Shown in pieces: positions 18,001 through 27,121 of a stretch of 64,000 nt of DNA. The notes under the pieces were generated by a model. The model was not told the origin of the DNA, did no database searches, and worked only from the letters and a program-made list of their open reading frames with translations. The DNA comes from JAEUJM01 sp041908445 (GTDB lineage: Bacteria > Actinomycetota > Acidimicrobiia > Acidimicrobiales > DATDAH01). Position 1 is the first letter of the stretch, and each line of letters begins with the position of its first letter. Location of the stretch: the NCBI GenBank assembly GCA_041908445.1, contig JAYRFK010000052.1, positions 310,001 through 374,000 of the forward strand. Direction: 5' to 3'. Position numbers and translations under genes: made by a program.

Positions 18001-18063
18001 CCCGGTCCCTCCCCTGCCGCCGAGGCGGCGCGTCGTGGTGCAGCCCCCCGGTGGAGCGGCGCC

Positions 18064-18092
18064 ATCATACGTGAGCGAACACTCACTTGCCA
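18064..18092 (-). promoter_or_regulatory. Promoter with GTGAGCGAACACTCAC operator
   Basis: GTGAGCGAACACTCACTT (18071-18088) differs at one of 18 positions from the site at 25516-25533. On the minus strand it fills the spacer between TGGCAA (18087-18092) and TATGAT (18064-18069), an excellent -10. A TetR-type repressor is the likely reader. Confidence 0.6.
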
Positions 18093-18128
18093 GGGGCCCT
18101 CGTTCCTCGTGCCCTGCCCCGACTCACC

Positions 18129-18176
18129 GTTCTGGCGTCGTCGACGCCCGCTCCCCGGCACCATCGACGCCAGAAC
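18129..18176. repeat. Palindromic element 1 (GCGTC subfamily)
   Basis: 48 bp. Arms GTTCTGGCGTC (18129-18139) and GACGCCAGAAC (18166-18176) are perfect. It lies between two minus-strand genes. Confidence 0.8.
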
Positions 18177-18221
18177 GTGGGACGTCGCGACGGCCACCCC
18201 GGCGGACGAGCCGACGACGGC

Positions 18222-19427
18222 TCAGCGGATGGCGGCCACCGGGACGTTCGCGTAGCCGGCCACGTTCGACATGTGGACCCGCCGCAGGCCCGCCTCGTCG
18301 ACCTCGAGGCGGCGCCACCGGCGGGCGAGCTCCTCGAGCGCGATGCGGCTCTCCATGCGGGCGAGGGCGGCGCCGAGGCAGCTGTGCACGCCGTGGCCGA
18401 AGCCGAGCGAGACACTGGGCGGGCGGTCGATGTCGAAGTCGTCGGGGCGGTCGAACGCACGCGGGTCACGGGTGGCCGCGCCGGTCACCAGCAGGACCGG
18501 GTTGCCCGCCTCGATCGTCCCGCCCTCGAACTCGCGGTCCTCCACGCAGTAGCGCCCCTGGTACTGCGACGGCGGCAGCAGGCGCAGGATCTCCTCGACC
18601 GCGGCGGGGATGGCGCCGGGGTCGTCGACGATCCGCTGCCACTGGTCGGGGTGACGATCGAACAGGACGGCGGCGTTGGCCACCAGCTTGGTGACGGTCT
18701 CGGCGCCGGCGCCGCCGAGCAGCCCGGCGAACCCGGCGATCTCCTCGTCGTCGAGGCCGGTCTGCTCGCCGTCGCCGCGGTCCACCGTGACCTGGGTGAG
18801 GCGGCTCAACATGTCGTCGGTCGGGTGCGCCCGCTTCTCCCCGATGAGCTCGTGGAAGTAGCCGACCAGCTCCATCATGGCGGCGGCGCCCTCGGGGGTG
18901 GGGCCGACCTCGCCGGGCTCTCGGTGCAGGCTGAGGTCGAGGGCCTCCCGGATCTGCTGGCGGCGGCCCTCGGGCACGCCGAGCATCCGGCTGATGATCT
19001 CGACGGGGAACAGTGCCGAGAAGTCGGCCACCACGTCGAAGGTGTCCCGGCCGTCGAGGCCGTCGAGGAAACCGGTGACGACCTCCCGGATCATGGGCTC
19101 GAGGTCGGTGACCGCCCGCGGCGTGAACACCCGGCTCACGAGAGCCCGGAACCGGGTGTGCTCGGGCGGGTCCATCATGATGATCATCCGCAGGCTGCTC
19201 ATGTCCGTGTGCTGCGTGAGCATGCTCAGGTCGACGCCGTACGAGCTCGAGAAACCCTGCCAGTCGCGGTGGGCGGCGGCCACGTCCTCGAAGCGGGAGA
19301 GCGCGTAGAAGCCGTAGCGCTCGTTGAAGTAGACGGGCGCCTCATCGCGCAGGCGGCGGTAGACCTCCGACGGGTCGTCGAAGAACTCCTCCGACATCGG
19401 GTCGAACTCGACTGCGGTCGTGGTCAT
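18222..19427 (-). CDS. Cytochrome P450
   Basis: About 401 residues from the ATG at 19427; a GTG three codons earlier is possible, but GGGGGTG fits the ATG better. It has GGAGAETVTK (I helix), EEILR (ExxR) and FGHGVHSCLGAALAR with the heme Cys. The N-terminus (FFDDPSEVYRRLRDEAPVYFNERYGFYALSRF) resembles actinobacterial P450s acting on steroids, terpenes and fatty acids. It is soluble and no redox partner is nearby. It follows the SnoaL and EthD genes on the minus strand. Substrate unknown. Confidence 0.93.
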   Translation of the reverse strand: MTTTAVEFDPMSEEFFDDPSEVYRRLRDEAPVYFNERYGFYALSRFEDVAAAHRDWQGFSSSYGVDLSMLTQHTDMSSLRMIIMMDPPEHTRFRALVSRVFTPRAVTDLEPMIREVVTGFLDGLDGRDTFDVVADFSALFPVEIISRMLGVPEGRRQQIREALDLSLHREPGEVGPTPEGAAAMMELVGYFHELIGEKRAHPTDDMLSRLTQVTVDRGDGEQTGLDDEEIAGFAGLLGGAGAETVTKLVANAAVLFDRHPDQWQRIVDDPGAIPAAVEEILRLLPPSQYQGRYCVEDREFEGGTIEAGNPVLLVTGAATRDPRAFDRPDDFDIDRPPSVSLGFGHGVHSCLGAALARMESRIALEELARRWRRLEVDEAGLRRVHMSNVAGYANVPVAAIR

Positions 19428-19521
19428 CGACGTCACCCCCGGTCGTCGTCGTCACTGCAGGATGCCACGGCCGCCGACCGGCTCCGAACGGCCGGCCGTT
19501 GGTCGCTCGAGCGCGGCCCGC

Positions 19522-19860
19522 TCAGCTGAAGTGGAGGGCGACGGTCTGCACGGCGATCTTGCCGTCGCGCAGGACGAAGGTGTCGGTGCCGAAGGGGATG
19601 CCGTCGGCCTTCCACGTGACGTACCCGGTGTCGCCGTCGACGTGCTTGCTCGTCTGCTCGAAGCCCGCCAGGGAGCCGGCCGACGAGAAGATCGCCCGGA
19701 TGGCGTCGTGGCCCCGCACCACCCCGCCGAGGTTGCTGATGAACACCGCGTCCTCGTGGTAGTCGGACAGCAGCTCGTCGAGCGCGGCCTCGTCCATCAC
19801 CTCGGCGGCCAAGGCCTCAGAGTGGTGCTCCATCATCGCCTCGGTCTGCTCGGTCGACAT
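19522..19860 (-). CDS. SnoaL/NTF2-fold protein (DUF4440-like)
   Basis: 112 residues from the ATG at 19860 with GGGGAG upstream. The segments LLSDYHEDAVFISNLGGVVRGHDAIRA and FGTDTFVLRDGKIAVQTV match the one-domain NTF2-like fold. Members are small isomerases or cyclases, or simply ligand-binding proteins. It lies 32 bp after the EthD gene and before the P450, probably one operon. No catalytic residues are diagnostic. Confidence 0.75.
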   Translation of the reverse strand: MSTEQTEAMMEHHSEALAAEVMDEAALDELLSDYHEDAVFISNLGGVVRGHDAIRAIFSSAGSLAGFEQTSKHVDGDTGYVTWKADGIPFGTDTFVLRDGKIAVQTVALHFS

Positions 19861-19892
19861 CGTCGCTCCCCGTTCGTCGGTCGCCCCGCTGT

Positions 19893-20504
19893 CTAGCCGA
19901 CGACGACGGTCTCGAGGACGGCGAGGTACGTGGCGGGCGCGAAGAGGCCGTCGTCGGTGCGGCCGACGCCGTGCTCCGCGAACCAGGCCAGGCGGGCGTC
20001 GAGGCCGGCCAGGTCCTCGCACCACACCTCGTTGAGGCCGTCGTAGGGGCCCGCCTCAGCGACGGGGTCGAGCACCGGGTGGTCCTGGACGTAGGCGGTG
20101 CCGCGTGCGCGCTCGGGGATGGCGACGGCCGGCCCGTCTCCGGCCGTCGACGCGGTGCCGGCGTGGGCCCGCCAGCGCTCGGCGAACTCGGCCGGGGTGA
20201 GGCCGGGCGAGCGGGCGGCCAGCGCCACGTGCTTGTACCGGGCGCCACCCGACCGCCACCGCTCGTCCAGCCACTCGGCGCCCCGCAGCACCACCTCCTC
20301 GACGGCCATCCCGCCTGGCAGGTCCGACCCGTCGACGTCCACGGGCCGCCAGTCGACCACCACGGCTGCGATCCCCGTCCCGGGGTCGGAACGCTCGGCC
20401 AGCACCGCGTTCACCGTGAGCCGCTCAGGGCCGGCGGCGGCCAGACGAGCCACGACGGCGTCGATCTCGTCGCCGTCGCCGACGAAGTGGACGCGCTTGG
20501 TCAA
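19893..20504 (-). CDS. EthD-domain protein
   Basis: 203 residues from TTG 20504; no strong ribosome site is seen, so the start is tentative. The central KHVALAARSPGLTPAEFAERWRAHAG is the EthD motif, which in family members has a dimeric ferredoxin-like fold. EthD-like proteins accompany P450 and oxygenase systems, as in ether degradation, where EthD is needed for activity without a known catalytic role. A second half-domain (GPYDGLNEVWCEDLAGL) suggests an internal repeat of the fold. It lies between the oxidoreductase gene and a SnoaL-P450 pair. Confidence 0.75.
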   Translation of the reverse strand: MTKRVHFVGDGDEIDAVVARLAAAGPERLTVNAVLAERSDPGTGIAAVVVDWRPVDVDGSDLPGGMAVEEVVLRGAEWLDERWRSGGARYKHVALAARSPGLTPAEFAERWRAHAGTASTAGDGPAVAIPERARGTAYVQDHPVLDPVAEAGPYDGLNEVWCEDLAGLDARLAWFAEHGVGRTDDGLFAPATYLAVLETVVVG

Positions 20505-20568
20505 CGAGCTGGATCCCGTCGAGCGAGGGCCGGGACCGCACCCGTCAGGCGAGGGCGGGGCCGCCCGG

Positions 20569-23500
20569 TCATGCGGTCGTCGAGACGTCGGCGTGGCTCG
20601 GGTCGGCGGAGGCCGACCGGAGCGACGCGACGTGCGCGCGCCAGCGGGCCACCGACGCCTCCTTGATCGGGCCGTAGCCCTTGACCTCCAGCGCCGAGGC
20701 AGCGAGGGCGACCCGGTCGTCGTACGACCAGGTGGCGCCGGGGGCCAGCACCTCGTCCATCAGCGCGGCGTACTCCTCGATCACCGCCCGCTCGAGGCGG
20801 CGGTCGCGGTCCCAGCCGAACAGGTCGAAGGGCGTGCCCCGCAGGCGCTTCATCCGGGCCAGCGCCCCGAAGGCCACCTCGTAGGGCCGGCCGAGGGGCA
20901 GCTTCTTCTCCCGCCCCAGGCGGCGCAGCACGGGCGGGTGCAGGTAGTAGCGCACCCGGTAGGCGCCCTCGATGCCGAGATCATGGGCCAGGTGGTCGAG
21001 ATCGACCTTGCGGTGCAGGCGGGCGACCTCGTACTCGTCCTTGTACGTGAGCAGCTTGCACCAGGCCTCGGCCACCGCCGCCGTGAGGGCCCAGCCGTGG
21101 TCGGCGCCGTCCACCGCCGCAGCGCGGGCCACGAGGTCCAGGTAGCGCTCGGCGAGGGCGACGGACTGGTAGTCGACGACCTGGGCGGCCCGGCGGGTGA
21201 GGAGGTCGAGGAGCTCGGGCGGCAGGTTGCCGCGGTCGACGAGGGGGCCAGCCGCGGCCACCGCCGCGTCGGTCGGGTCGAAGACGCTCGCCGCCCCGGC
21301 GCCGGCCAGGTCGGCGGCCTCCCGCGCCGCCAACCGGGCGGCCACGGCCGCAGGGTCGTGCACTGCCCAACGCCCCCACTCGAAGGCGGCCCGGTTGGCC
21401 GCGGCCGACCGGCCCTGGCGGGCGAAGGCGGCGTCGAGGTGCTCGAGCGTGAAGGGCAGCCCGCCCCGCTGGTAGGCGGCGCCGAGCAGGACGATGTTGG
21501 CCAGCAGGTGGATGTCGAACAGGGCCTCGGCCAGCCGGGTCGAGTCGACGAACACCACCCGGTCGGGGCCCACGACCTCGGCGACGGCGGCCTCCAGGTC
21601 GGCAAGCGCCGGCGCGTCGAGGTCGCTCTGGAGCATGGCCGCGGTGGGCGTGACGTCCCGGTCGACCACCGCGAGCGTCCACCCCGGCCGCACCTTGGCC
21701 AGGTGCACGGGCCCGGCGGCCTGGAGGATGTCGCCGGACAGGTAGAGGTCGGCGCCGCCGGCGCTCACCTGGTGGGCCCCGAGGGCGGCGGCGTCCCGGG
21801 CCAGCTGGAGGTGCGACACCACCGCGCCCGCCTTCTGCGAGAGGCCGGTCTGGTCCATGCCCCCGACCACGAGGCCGGCCTCCTCGGCGGCGGCGGCGAG
21901 CACCCGGTTGGCGGTGATCACGCCGGTGCCGCCGATGCCCGTGAAGTAGACGCCGTAGGCGCCGTCGATCTCGGCGGCAGCGGGCACGGGGAGGTCGCCG
22001 GCGGGCGGGGCGGTGCCGGCGGCGACCGAGGACGAGCCGCCGGACGCCGTGCTCGACGGGGCCGCCGCTCGCCGCCGCCCCCGGGGGACGGGCTCGAGGG
22101 TGACGAAGGACGGGCAGTCGCCGTCGAGGCAGGAGTAGTCCTTGTTGCACGACCCCTGGTGGATCTGGCGGCGCTCGCCCAGCTCGGTGTCGAGGGGGAG
22201 CACCGAGAGGCAGTTGCTCTTCACCGAGCAGTCGCCGCAGCCCTCGCACACCGCCTCGTTGATCACGACCCGCCGCGGCGGCTCGGGCTGGTCGCCCCGC
22301 TTGCGCAGGCGCCGGGCCTCGGCCGCGCACTGCTGGTCGTAGACGATGACGGTGACGCCGGGCTCGGTGGCCAGGGCCTCCTGCACCGCGGGCAGCCGGT
22401 CGCGGTCGACGACCTCGACGCCGGCGGCCCAGCGGGCGCCCCGGGGGTAGCGGCGGGGGTCGTCGGCGCAGACCACCACCCGGCGCACCCCTTCGGCCTC
22501 GAGCGCCCGGGTGAGCGAGGGCACGTCCTGCAGGCCGGTCACGTCCTGGCCCCCGGTCATGGCCACCGCGGCGTTGTAGAGCACCTTGAAGGTGACGTTC
22601 ACGCCGGCGGCCACGCTGGCCCGGATGGCGAGCGAGCCCGAGTGGCTGAGGGTGCCGTCGCCCAGGTTCTGCAGCAGGTGGGGCTCGTCGACGAAGGGGG
22701 CGAGGCCGATCCACGGCACGCCCTCGGCGCCCATGGGGGTGGGCGGCAGCGCGGTCATGCCCGTGTGGCGGGCCTCGAAGTACATGATCCCGTGGCACCC
22801 CACGCCGCCGCCGACGAGGGCGCCGGCGGGGAACACCGTCGAGCGGTTGTGCGGGCACCCCGAGCAGAACCCCGGCGGACGCGGCGGGATGGCGAGCACG
22901 GGGATCCGAGATGGCTCCGGCGAGGGCTCGTCGTGGCCGGCGACGGCGCGGGCGGCCGCCGCCCCCGGCTCCGTCGAGGCCCTGTGCACCGAGGCCGCGC
23001 TCGGATCCCGGTCCACCCCGACGGGCCCACTCGCCGGGCCGCCGTGGGTGACCAGCGCCGGCCGCACCCGGGTCAGGATCCCGGCGACGGCGGCGGCGTC
23101 GAGCTCGCCGGTGATCGGCACCAGGGCCTCGCCGGCGCCGTCTCGCTTGCCCCGCACCGGGGTGGCCGCGCCCGCCTCGTGCAGCAGCGCGCGCAGCTGC
23201 CCCTCCACGAAGGGCCGCTTCTCCTCCACGACGAGCACCTCGTCCACCGAGCCGGCGAAGTCGAGGACGGTGGCGGGCACCACGGGCCAGGTCAGGGCGA
23301 GCTTCAGGATGCGGATGCCCGCGTCGGCCAGCCCGTCGAGTCCGACGCCGAGGCCCGCCAGCGCCGACACGACGTCGTAGTAGATCTTGCCCGCGCAGAC
23401 GATCCCGAGCGACGCACCCGGCCCGGCGCCCACCACCCGGTCGAGGCCGTTGCCCCGCACGTACGCCTGCGCCGCCTGCAGCCGGTGGTCGACGACCAGC

Positions 23501-24246
23501 GCCTCTTGGGCCTGGACGGTGTGGGGCCCGATGCGGGTCAGCGGCTCGTGGCGCCACGGCTGCCCGTCGACGACGAGGTCGTCGGGGTCCACCGGCTGAT
23601 GGCGGTCGAGGCCGAGGTCGACGGACCCGATGCCGTCGGCCACCGCGGTGACGATCTTCATGCCCGCCCAGCACCCGGCGTAGCGGGACAGCCGGAAGGC
23701 GTGGACACCGAGGTCGACCACCTCCTGCTGGTCGCCCGGGTAGAGCACGGGCACGCAGGCGTCCTCGAAGGTGTGCTGGCTGTCGCAGGTGAGGGTCGAC
23801 GACTTGGCCGTCGGGTCGTCGCCGCAGAACAGCACGGCCCCGCCGTTCGGCCCGGCGCCGAGGGCGTTGGCGTGCTTGAGCGCGTCGCCCGAGCGGTCGA
23901 GCCCGGGCGCCTTGCCGTACCAGGCGCCGGCCACCCCGTCGACGCCGTCGCGGTAGGGCACGACCGCGCCCATCTGGCTCCCCCACACCGCGGCCAGTGC
24001 GAGCTCCTCGTTCAGGCCGGGCTGGTGGACGATGCCCGCGGCGGCGGCCTCGTCCGCCAGGGACTCGAGGCGCAGGTCGAAGCCGGCCAGGGGCGAGCCC
24101 GGGTAGCCCGAGACCATCGTCCCGGTGCGCAGCCCGTCGCGCTCGTCGACCCGCCGGCGCACGAGCAGCAGCTGCACGAGGGCGTCGACGCCCGACAGGA
24201 CGCTCGTCGACCCGGCAGCCCCGCTGGCGCGGTGCCCCTCCCCCAC
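20569..24246 (-). CDS. Fused indolepyruvate (2-oxoacid):ferredoxin oxidoreductase
   Basis: About 1,225 residues, as in the long single-chain form. The N-terminal pyrimidine-binding part has SGYPGSPLAGFD. A middle thiamine-diphosphate domain has CSGCPHNRST and the GDG...N motif (NLGDGTLSHSGS to LYNAAVA). Cysteine clusters for [4Fe-4S] centres follow (VCEGCGDCSVKSNC, then CNKDYSCLDGDC), and then a gamma-type domain (GIGGTGVITANR). It oxidatively decarboxylates 2-oxoacids to acyl-CoA, reducing ferredoxin, which could feed the P450 and Rieske systems. Start is GTG 24246 or TTG 24253-24255, the latter overlapping the previous stop. A Pro/Ala/Ser-rich linker follows the iron-sulfur part. Confidence 0.92.
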   Translation of the reverse strand: MGEGHRASGAAGSTSVLSGVDALVQLLLVRRRVDERDGLRTGTMVSGYPGSPLAGFDLRLESLADEAAAAGIVHQPGLNEELALAAVWGSQMGAVVPYRDGVDGVAGAWYGKAPGLDRSGDALKHANALGAGPNGGAVLFCGDDPTAKSSTLTCDSQHTFEDACVPVLYPGDQQEVVDLGVHAFRLSRYAGCWAGMKIVTAVADGIGSVDLGLDRHQPVDPDDLVVDGQPWRHEPLTRIGPHTVQAQEALVVDHRLQAAQAYVRGNGLDRVVGAGPGASLGIVCAGKIYYDVVSALAGLGVGLDGLADAGIRILKLALTWPVVPATVLDFAGSVDEVLVVEEKRPFVEGQLRALLHEAGAATPVRGKRDGAGEALVPITGELDAAAVAGILTRVRPALVTHGGPASGPVGVDRDPSAASVHRASTEPGAAAARAVAGHDEPSPEPSRIPVLAIPPRPPGFCSGCPHNRSTVFPAGALVGGGVGCHGIMYFEARHTGMTALPPTPMGAEGVPWIGLAPFVDEPHLLQNLGDGTLSHSGSLAIRASVAAGVNVTFKVLYNAAVAMTGGQDVTGLQDVPSLTRALEAEGVRRVVVCADDPRRYPRGARWAAGVEVVDRDRLPAVQEALATEPGVTVIVYDQQCAAEARRLRKRGDQPEPPRRVVINEAVCEGCGDCSVKSNCLSVLPLDTELGERRQIHQGSCNKDYSCLDGDCPSFVTLEPVPRGRRRAAAPSSTASGGSSSVAAGTAPPAGDLPVPAAAEIDGAYGVYFTGIGGTGVITANRVLAAAAEEAGLVVGGMDQTGLSQKAGAVVSHLQLARDAAALGAHQVSAGGADLYLSGDILQAAGPVHLAKVRPGWTLAVVDRDVTPTAAMLQSDLDAPALADLEAAVAEVVGPDRVVFVDSTRLAEALFDIHLLANIVLLGAAYQRGGLPFTLEHLDAAFARQGRSAAANRAAFEWGRWAVHDPAAVAARLAAREAADLAGAGAASVFDPTDAAVAAAGPLVDRGNLPPELLDLLTRRAAQVVDYQSVALAERYLDLVARAAAVDGADHGWALTAAVAEAWCKLLTYKDEYEVARLHRKVDLDHLAHDLGIEGAYRVRYYLHPPVLRRLGREKKLPLGRPYEVAFGALARMKRLRGTPFDLFGWDRDRRLERAVIEEYAALMDEVLAPGATWSYDDRVALAASALEVKGYGPIKEASVARWRAHVASLRSASADPSHADVSTTA

Positions 24247-24251
24247 GGCGG

Positions 24252-25502
24252 TCAAGGGTAGAGGCGGGGGTTCACGTGGGCGAGGGCGCCGCCCTTGAGG
24301 ACGAGGCGCCGGCGCTCGGGGTCTTGCAGGACGGCGATGTCGGTGGTGGGATCGCCGTCGACCACCAGGAGGTCGGCCAGCGCGCCCGTCCGCACCTGCC
24401 CGATGTCCAGCCCGATCGCCGGCCCGAGGTTCCGGGTGGCGGTGTGGATCGCCGCCACCGGAGCCATGCCGACCAGCTCGACGTAGCGCTGCAGCTCGGC
24501 GGCGTAGGTGCCGTGGCGGGTCCACTGGTGGCCGAAGTCGCCGCCGGCGAGGATCGGCACCCCCGCCTCGACCAGGCCCTGCATGCCCACGACCTGGGCG
24601 GCGAGCTCGTCCCGGTACCCCGACGCCTCGATGCGATCGGCGCCCATGCCGTAGGGCTCGGCGTGGCCGCTGACCATGGCCCACAAGTAGTGCAAGCCGG
24701 GGCAGACCCAGACGTCGTCGCCCCGGTCCTGCAGCGCGCCGATGGCCTCGTCGTCGAGGAAGCAGGCGTGGTGGACGATGCGCACGCCGGCCCGGGCGGC
24801 GAGGGTGACGCTGGCCGAGCCCCGGGCGTGGGCGGTGAGGAAGGCGCCGTGGCGTTCGGCCTCCTCGGCGGCGGCGCTCACCATGGCGACGTCCATGTAG
24901 ACGTCCTGCGACGGGTACTCGGGGATCACGCCATCGCCCGAGAGGAAGAGCTTGAGCGCCTTCACGCCCTGGTCGCACTGGCGGGCCACGATCTCGCGCA
25001 GCGACGCCGCGTCCCGGGCGACCTGCATCATCTCGCCGTCGCCTCCGAGGCCGTCCTCGGCGGCGATCATCGGCCCGCTCGGGATGATCCGCGGGCCGGG
25101 GATGAGGCCGCGCTCGATGGCGTCGTGGGTGAGCAGGTCGTCGGCGGGCTGGGTGGCGCCGGCGCCGACGATGGTGGTGTAGCCGCTCTCGAGGAAGGTG
25201 CGGACGACCGCGGCGAGGTCGAGGGCGTGCTCGGCGGGCGGCGCCGCGGCCACGGCGGCGTGGTCGAAGACGAAGTCCAGCGGCCAGCTGATGTGGGTGT
25301 GGGCGTCGCCCAGGCCCGGCAGCACCGTGGCGCCGGCCACGTCGACGACCCGGGTGGCGCCCTCGTCGACCGCCTGGCGCCCGTGGGACACCTCGGCGAT
25401 GCGCTCCCCCTCGACCAGGACGTCGCCGTCGAACGGCACCTCGTCGTCGCCCGCGGCGCAGGTGAGCACCCGGGCGTTCCGCAGCAGCAACCGGTCAGTC
25501 AC
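24252..25502 (-). CDS. Imidazolonepropionase-like amidohydrolase
   Basis: 416 residues from GTG 25502 with GAGGGGG upstream. The metal site includes DAHTH (66-70, H68 and H70), LTAHARG, VHHACFLDD and GGDFGHQW. ALADLLVVDGDP closes the barrel. It belongs to the amidohydrolase group that hydrolyses prolidase-, imidazolone- or organophosphate-like substrates; the true substrate is unknown. The stop is 5 bp before the oxidoreductase start, indicating tight coupling. The promoter carries the GTGAG palindrome also found before the amidohydrolase at 18000. Confidence 0.85.
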   Translation of the reverse strand: MTDRLLLRNARVLTCAAGDDEVPFDGDVLVEGERIAEVSHGRQAVDEGATRVVDVAGATVLPGLGDAHTHISWPLDFVFDHAAVAAAPPAEHALDLAAVVRTFLESGYTTIVGAGATQPADDLLTHDAIERGLIPGPRIIPSGPMIAAEDGLGGDGEMMQVARDAASLREIVARQCDQGVKALKLFLSGDGVIPEYPSQDVYMDVAMVSAAAEEAERHGAFLTAHARGSASVTLAARAGVRIVHHACFLDDEAIGALQDRGDDVWVCPGLHYLWAMVSGHAEPYGMGADRIEASGYRDELAAQVVGMQGLVEAGVPILAGGDFGHQWTRHGTYAAELQRYVELVGMAPVAAIHTATRNLGPAIGLDIGQVRTGALADLLVVDGDPTTDIAVLQDPERRRLVLKGGALAHVNPRLYP

Positions 25503-25515
25503 CGGGGCCCCCTCA

Positions 25516-25544
25516 ATGAGCGAACACTCACTTTTCTCACCCTA
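25516..25544 (-). promoter_or_regulatory. Promoter and GTGAG-type operator of the amidohydrolase operon
   Basis: ATGAGCGAACACTCACTT (25516-25533) matches 17 of 18 bases of the site at 18071-18088. On the minus strand it lies just downstream of TAGGGT (25539-25544), a possible -10, so a bound repressor would cover the transcription start. Confidence 0.55.
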
Positions 25545-25564
25545 GCCCGCTCTCCGGTTCGGCG

Positions 25565-26038
25565 TCAGGGCTCCCGGGCGGCGAGGGAGCGGACGGCGGC
25601 GAGGATGCCCTGGTAGCCGGTGCAGCGGCAGAGGTTGCCCGACAGCGCCTCGCGGATCTCCTGCTCGTCGGGGTGGGGGTTCTCCTCGAGCAGCGCGGTG
25701 ATGGTCACGACGAAGCCCGGCGTGCAGAAGCCGCACTGGAGGCCGTGGCACTCGCGCATCGCCTCCTGGACCGGGGACAGCGCGCCCTCGGCGCCGCCGA
25801 GGCCCTCGACCGTGGTCACCTCGAGGCCGTCGGCCTGCACGGCGAACATCAGGCACGAGCGGACCGACGCGCCGTCGACCAGCACCGTGCAGGCGCCGCA
25901 GGCGCCGTGCTCGCACCCGAGGTGGGTGCCGGTGAGGGCACAGCGCTCCCGCAGGAAGTCGGCGAGGGTGAGGCGGGGCTCGACCGTGGCCTCCCGCACC
26001 TGCCCGTTGACCGTCACCCGCACCGCGACCTCATCCAT
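25565..26038 (-). CDS. Molybdenum hydroxylase small subunit, [2Fe-2S] protein
   Basis: 157 residues from the ATG at 26038. The plant-type cluster is bound by C42, C47, C50 and C62 (CEHGACGAC...C). The second cluster is bound by C102, C105, C137 and C139 (CGFC...CRC). Length and spacing are those of CoxS/xanthine dehydrogenase small subunits. It passes electrons from the molybdenum centre to FAD in the medium subunit. Third in the order large, medium, small on the minus strand, about 95 bp after the medium-subunit gene. Confidence 0.95.
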   Translation of the reverse strand: MDEVAVRVTVNGQVREATVEPRLTLADFLRERCALTGTHLGCEHGACGACTVLVDGASVRSCLMFAVQADGLEVTTVEGLGGAEGALSPVQEAMRECHGLQCGFCTPGFVVTITALLEENPHPDEQEIREALSGNLCRCTGYQGILAAVRSLAAREP

Positions 26039-26133
26039 GGCGGGGACCTCTTGTGGGGGCGGTGAGCCGGGCGGGTCGCACGACCACCCCGGCCCGACCA
26101 GCTGACGAACATGGTCGGAGGCGAAGACGACGG

Positions 26134-27021
26134 TCAGCCATGGTGCCCCGCTCCCTTGGCCTCGGCGACGGCGTCGGCCCACGCCCGGGCGACCAGCACG
26201 GCGGCGATGCGCCGGCGGTAGGCGGCCGAACCGTGCAGGTCGGACGGCACCTCGGACAGGTCGGCGACCGCCAGCTGACCGAGCTCCTCGCCGGTCGGCG
26301 ACCCCACCGGGTTGCCGACGGCGGCGGCTTCGGCGGCGGACGCGCGCACCGGCGTCGAGCCCATGCCGATCAGTGCGATCGCGGCCCGGGCGACCCGGTC
26401 GTCGCCGTCGAGCTCGACGGCCACGGCCGCGCCGGCGATGGCGAAGTCGCCGTGGCGGCGGGCCAGCTCCTTGACCGCGAAGCCGCAGCGTCCCGACCAG
26501 ACCGGGAAGCGGACGCCGGTGAGGATCTCGTCGTCGGCGAGCGCGGTGTCCCACACGCCGGTGAAGAAGTCGGCGGCGGCGACCGTGCGGTTGCCGCGGG
26601 GCGAGACCGCCTCGAGCTCGGCGTCGAGGGCGAGCGCCACCGCCGGGTACTCGGCGGCGGGATCGGCGTGGGCCAGCGAGCCGCCAACGGTCCCCCGGTT
26701 GCGGATCTGGCGGTGACCGATCAGCGGGGTGGCCCGGGCCAGCAGCGGCACGGCGGCGGCGACCTCGGCGTCGTGCTCGACCGCGGCCTCGGTGGTGCCC
26801 GCACCCACCCACAGGTGGCCGTCGCGGCGCTCGATGCCCGACAGTTCATCGATCCGGGCGATGTCGATCAGGTCGTCGAACACCGCGAGGCGCAGGTTCA
26901 GCATCGGCACCAGGCTCTGGCCGCCGGCCAGCACCTTGGCCCCGTCACCGAGCTCGGCCAGCAACCCGGCGGCCTCGGCCACGGTGGCGGGCCGGTGGTA
27001 GGCGAACGGCGCCGGCTTCAC
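26134..27021 (-). CDS. Molybdenum hydroxylase medium subunit, FAD-binding
   Basis: 295 residues from GTG 27021 with GGGAGGGGG upstream. AGGQSLVPMLNLR near the N-terminus and RNRGTVGGSLAHADPAAE are the two FAD-binding signatures of the CoxM/xanthine dehydrogenase family. IGMGSTPVRA is the C-terminal domain motif. It carries electrons from the iron-sulfur subunit to the final acceptor. The large-subunit gene lies 100 bp upstream, and that gap holds a palindromic element (27049-27098). Confidence 0.95.
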   Translation of the reverse strand: MKPAPFAYHRPATVAEAAGLLAELGDGAKVLAGGQSLVPMLNLRLAVFDDLIDIARIDELSGIERRDGHLWVGAGTTEAAVEHDAEVAAAVPLLARATPLIGHRQIRNRGTVGGSLAHADPAAEYPAVALALDAELEAVSPRGNRTVAAADFFTGVWDTALADDEILTGVRFPVWSGRCGFAVKELARRHGDFAIAGAAVAVELDGDDRVARAAIALIGMGSTPVRASAAEAAAVGNPVGSPTGEELGQLAVADLSEVPSDLHGSAAYRRRIAAVLVARAWADAVAEAKGAGHHG

Positions 27022-27048
27022 GCCGCCCCCTCCCGGCCCAGCAACTCC

Positions 27049-27098
27049 GAACTGGCTCCCGATTTCGGTGCCAGGGCACCGAAATCGGGAGCCAGAAC
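27049..27098. repeat. Palindromic element 2 (CCCGATTTCGG subfamily), inside an operon
   Basis: 50 bp with perfect 20-bp arms at 27052-27071 and 27076-27095 and a CAGG loop. It lies between the large- and medium-subunit genes, where a terminator would be harmful. Confidence 0.9.
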
Positions 27099-27121
27099 GG
27101 ACGAGGCGAGCCGGATCTCGG

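Noticed and set aside
22902..23009. GGGATCCGAG and CTCGGATCCC as an inverted repeat in the oxidoreductase gene
   Set aside because: 10-bp arms about 90 bp apart inside a coding linker rich in GC; likely chance, and unlike the compact elements.
20098..24261. Long open frame on the plus strand opposite the oxidoreductase gene
   Set aside because: Its translation is low-complexity Val/Gly/Ala/Arg with no domain, as expected from the antisense of a GC-rich gene.
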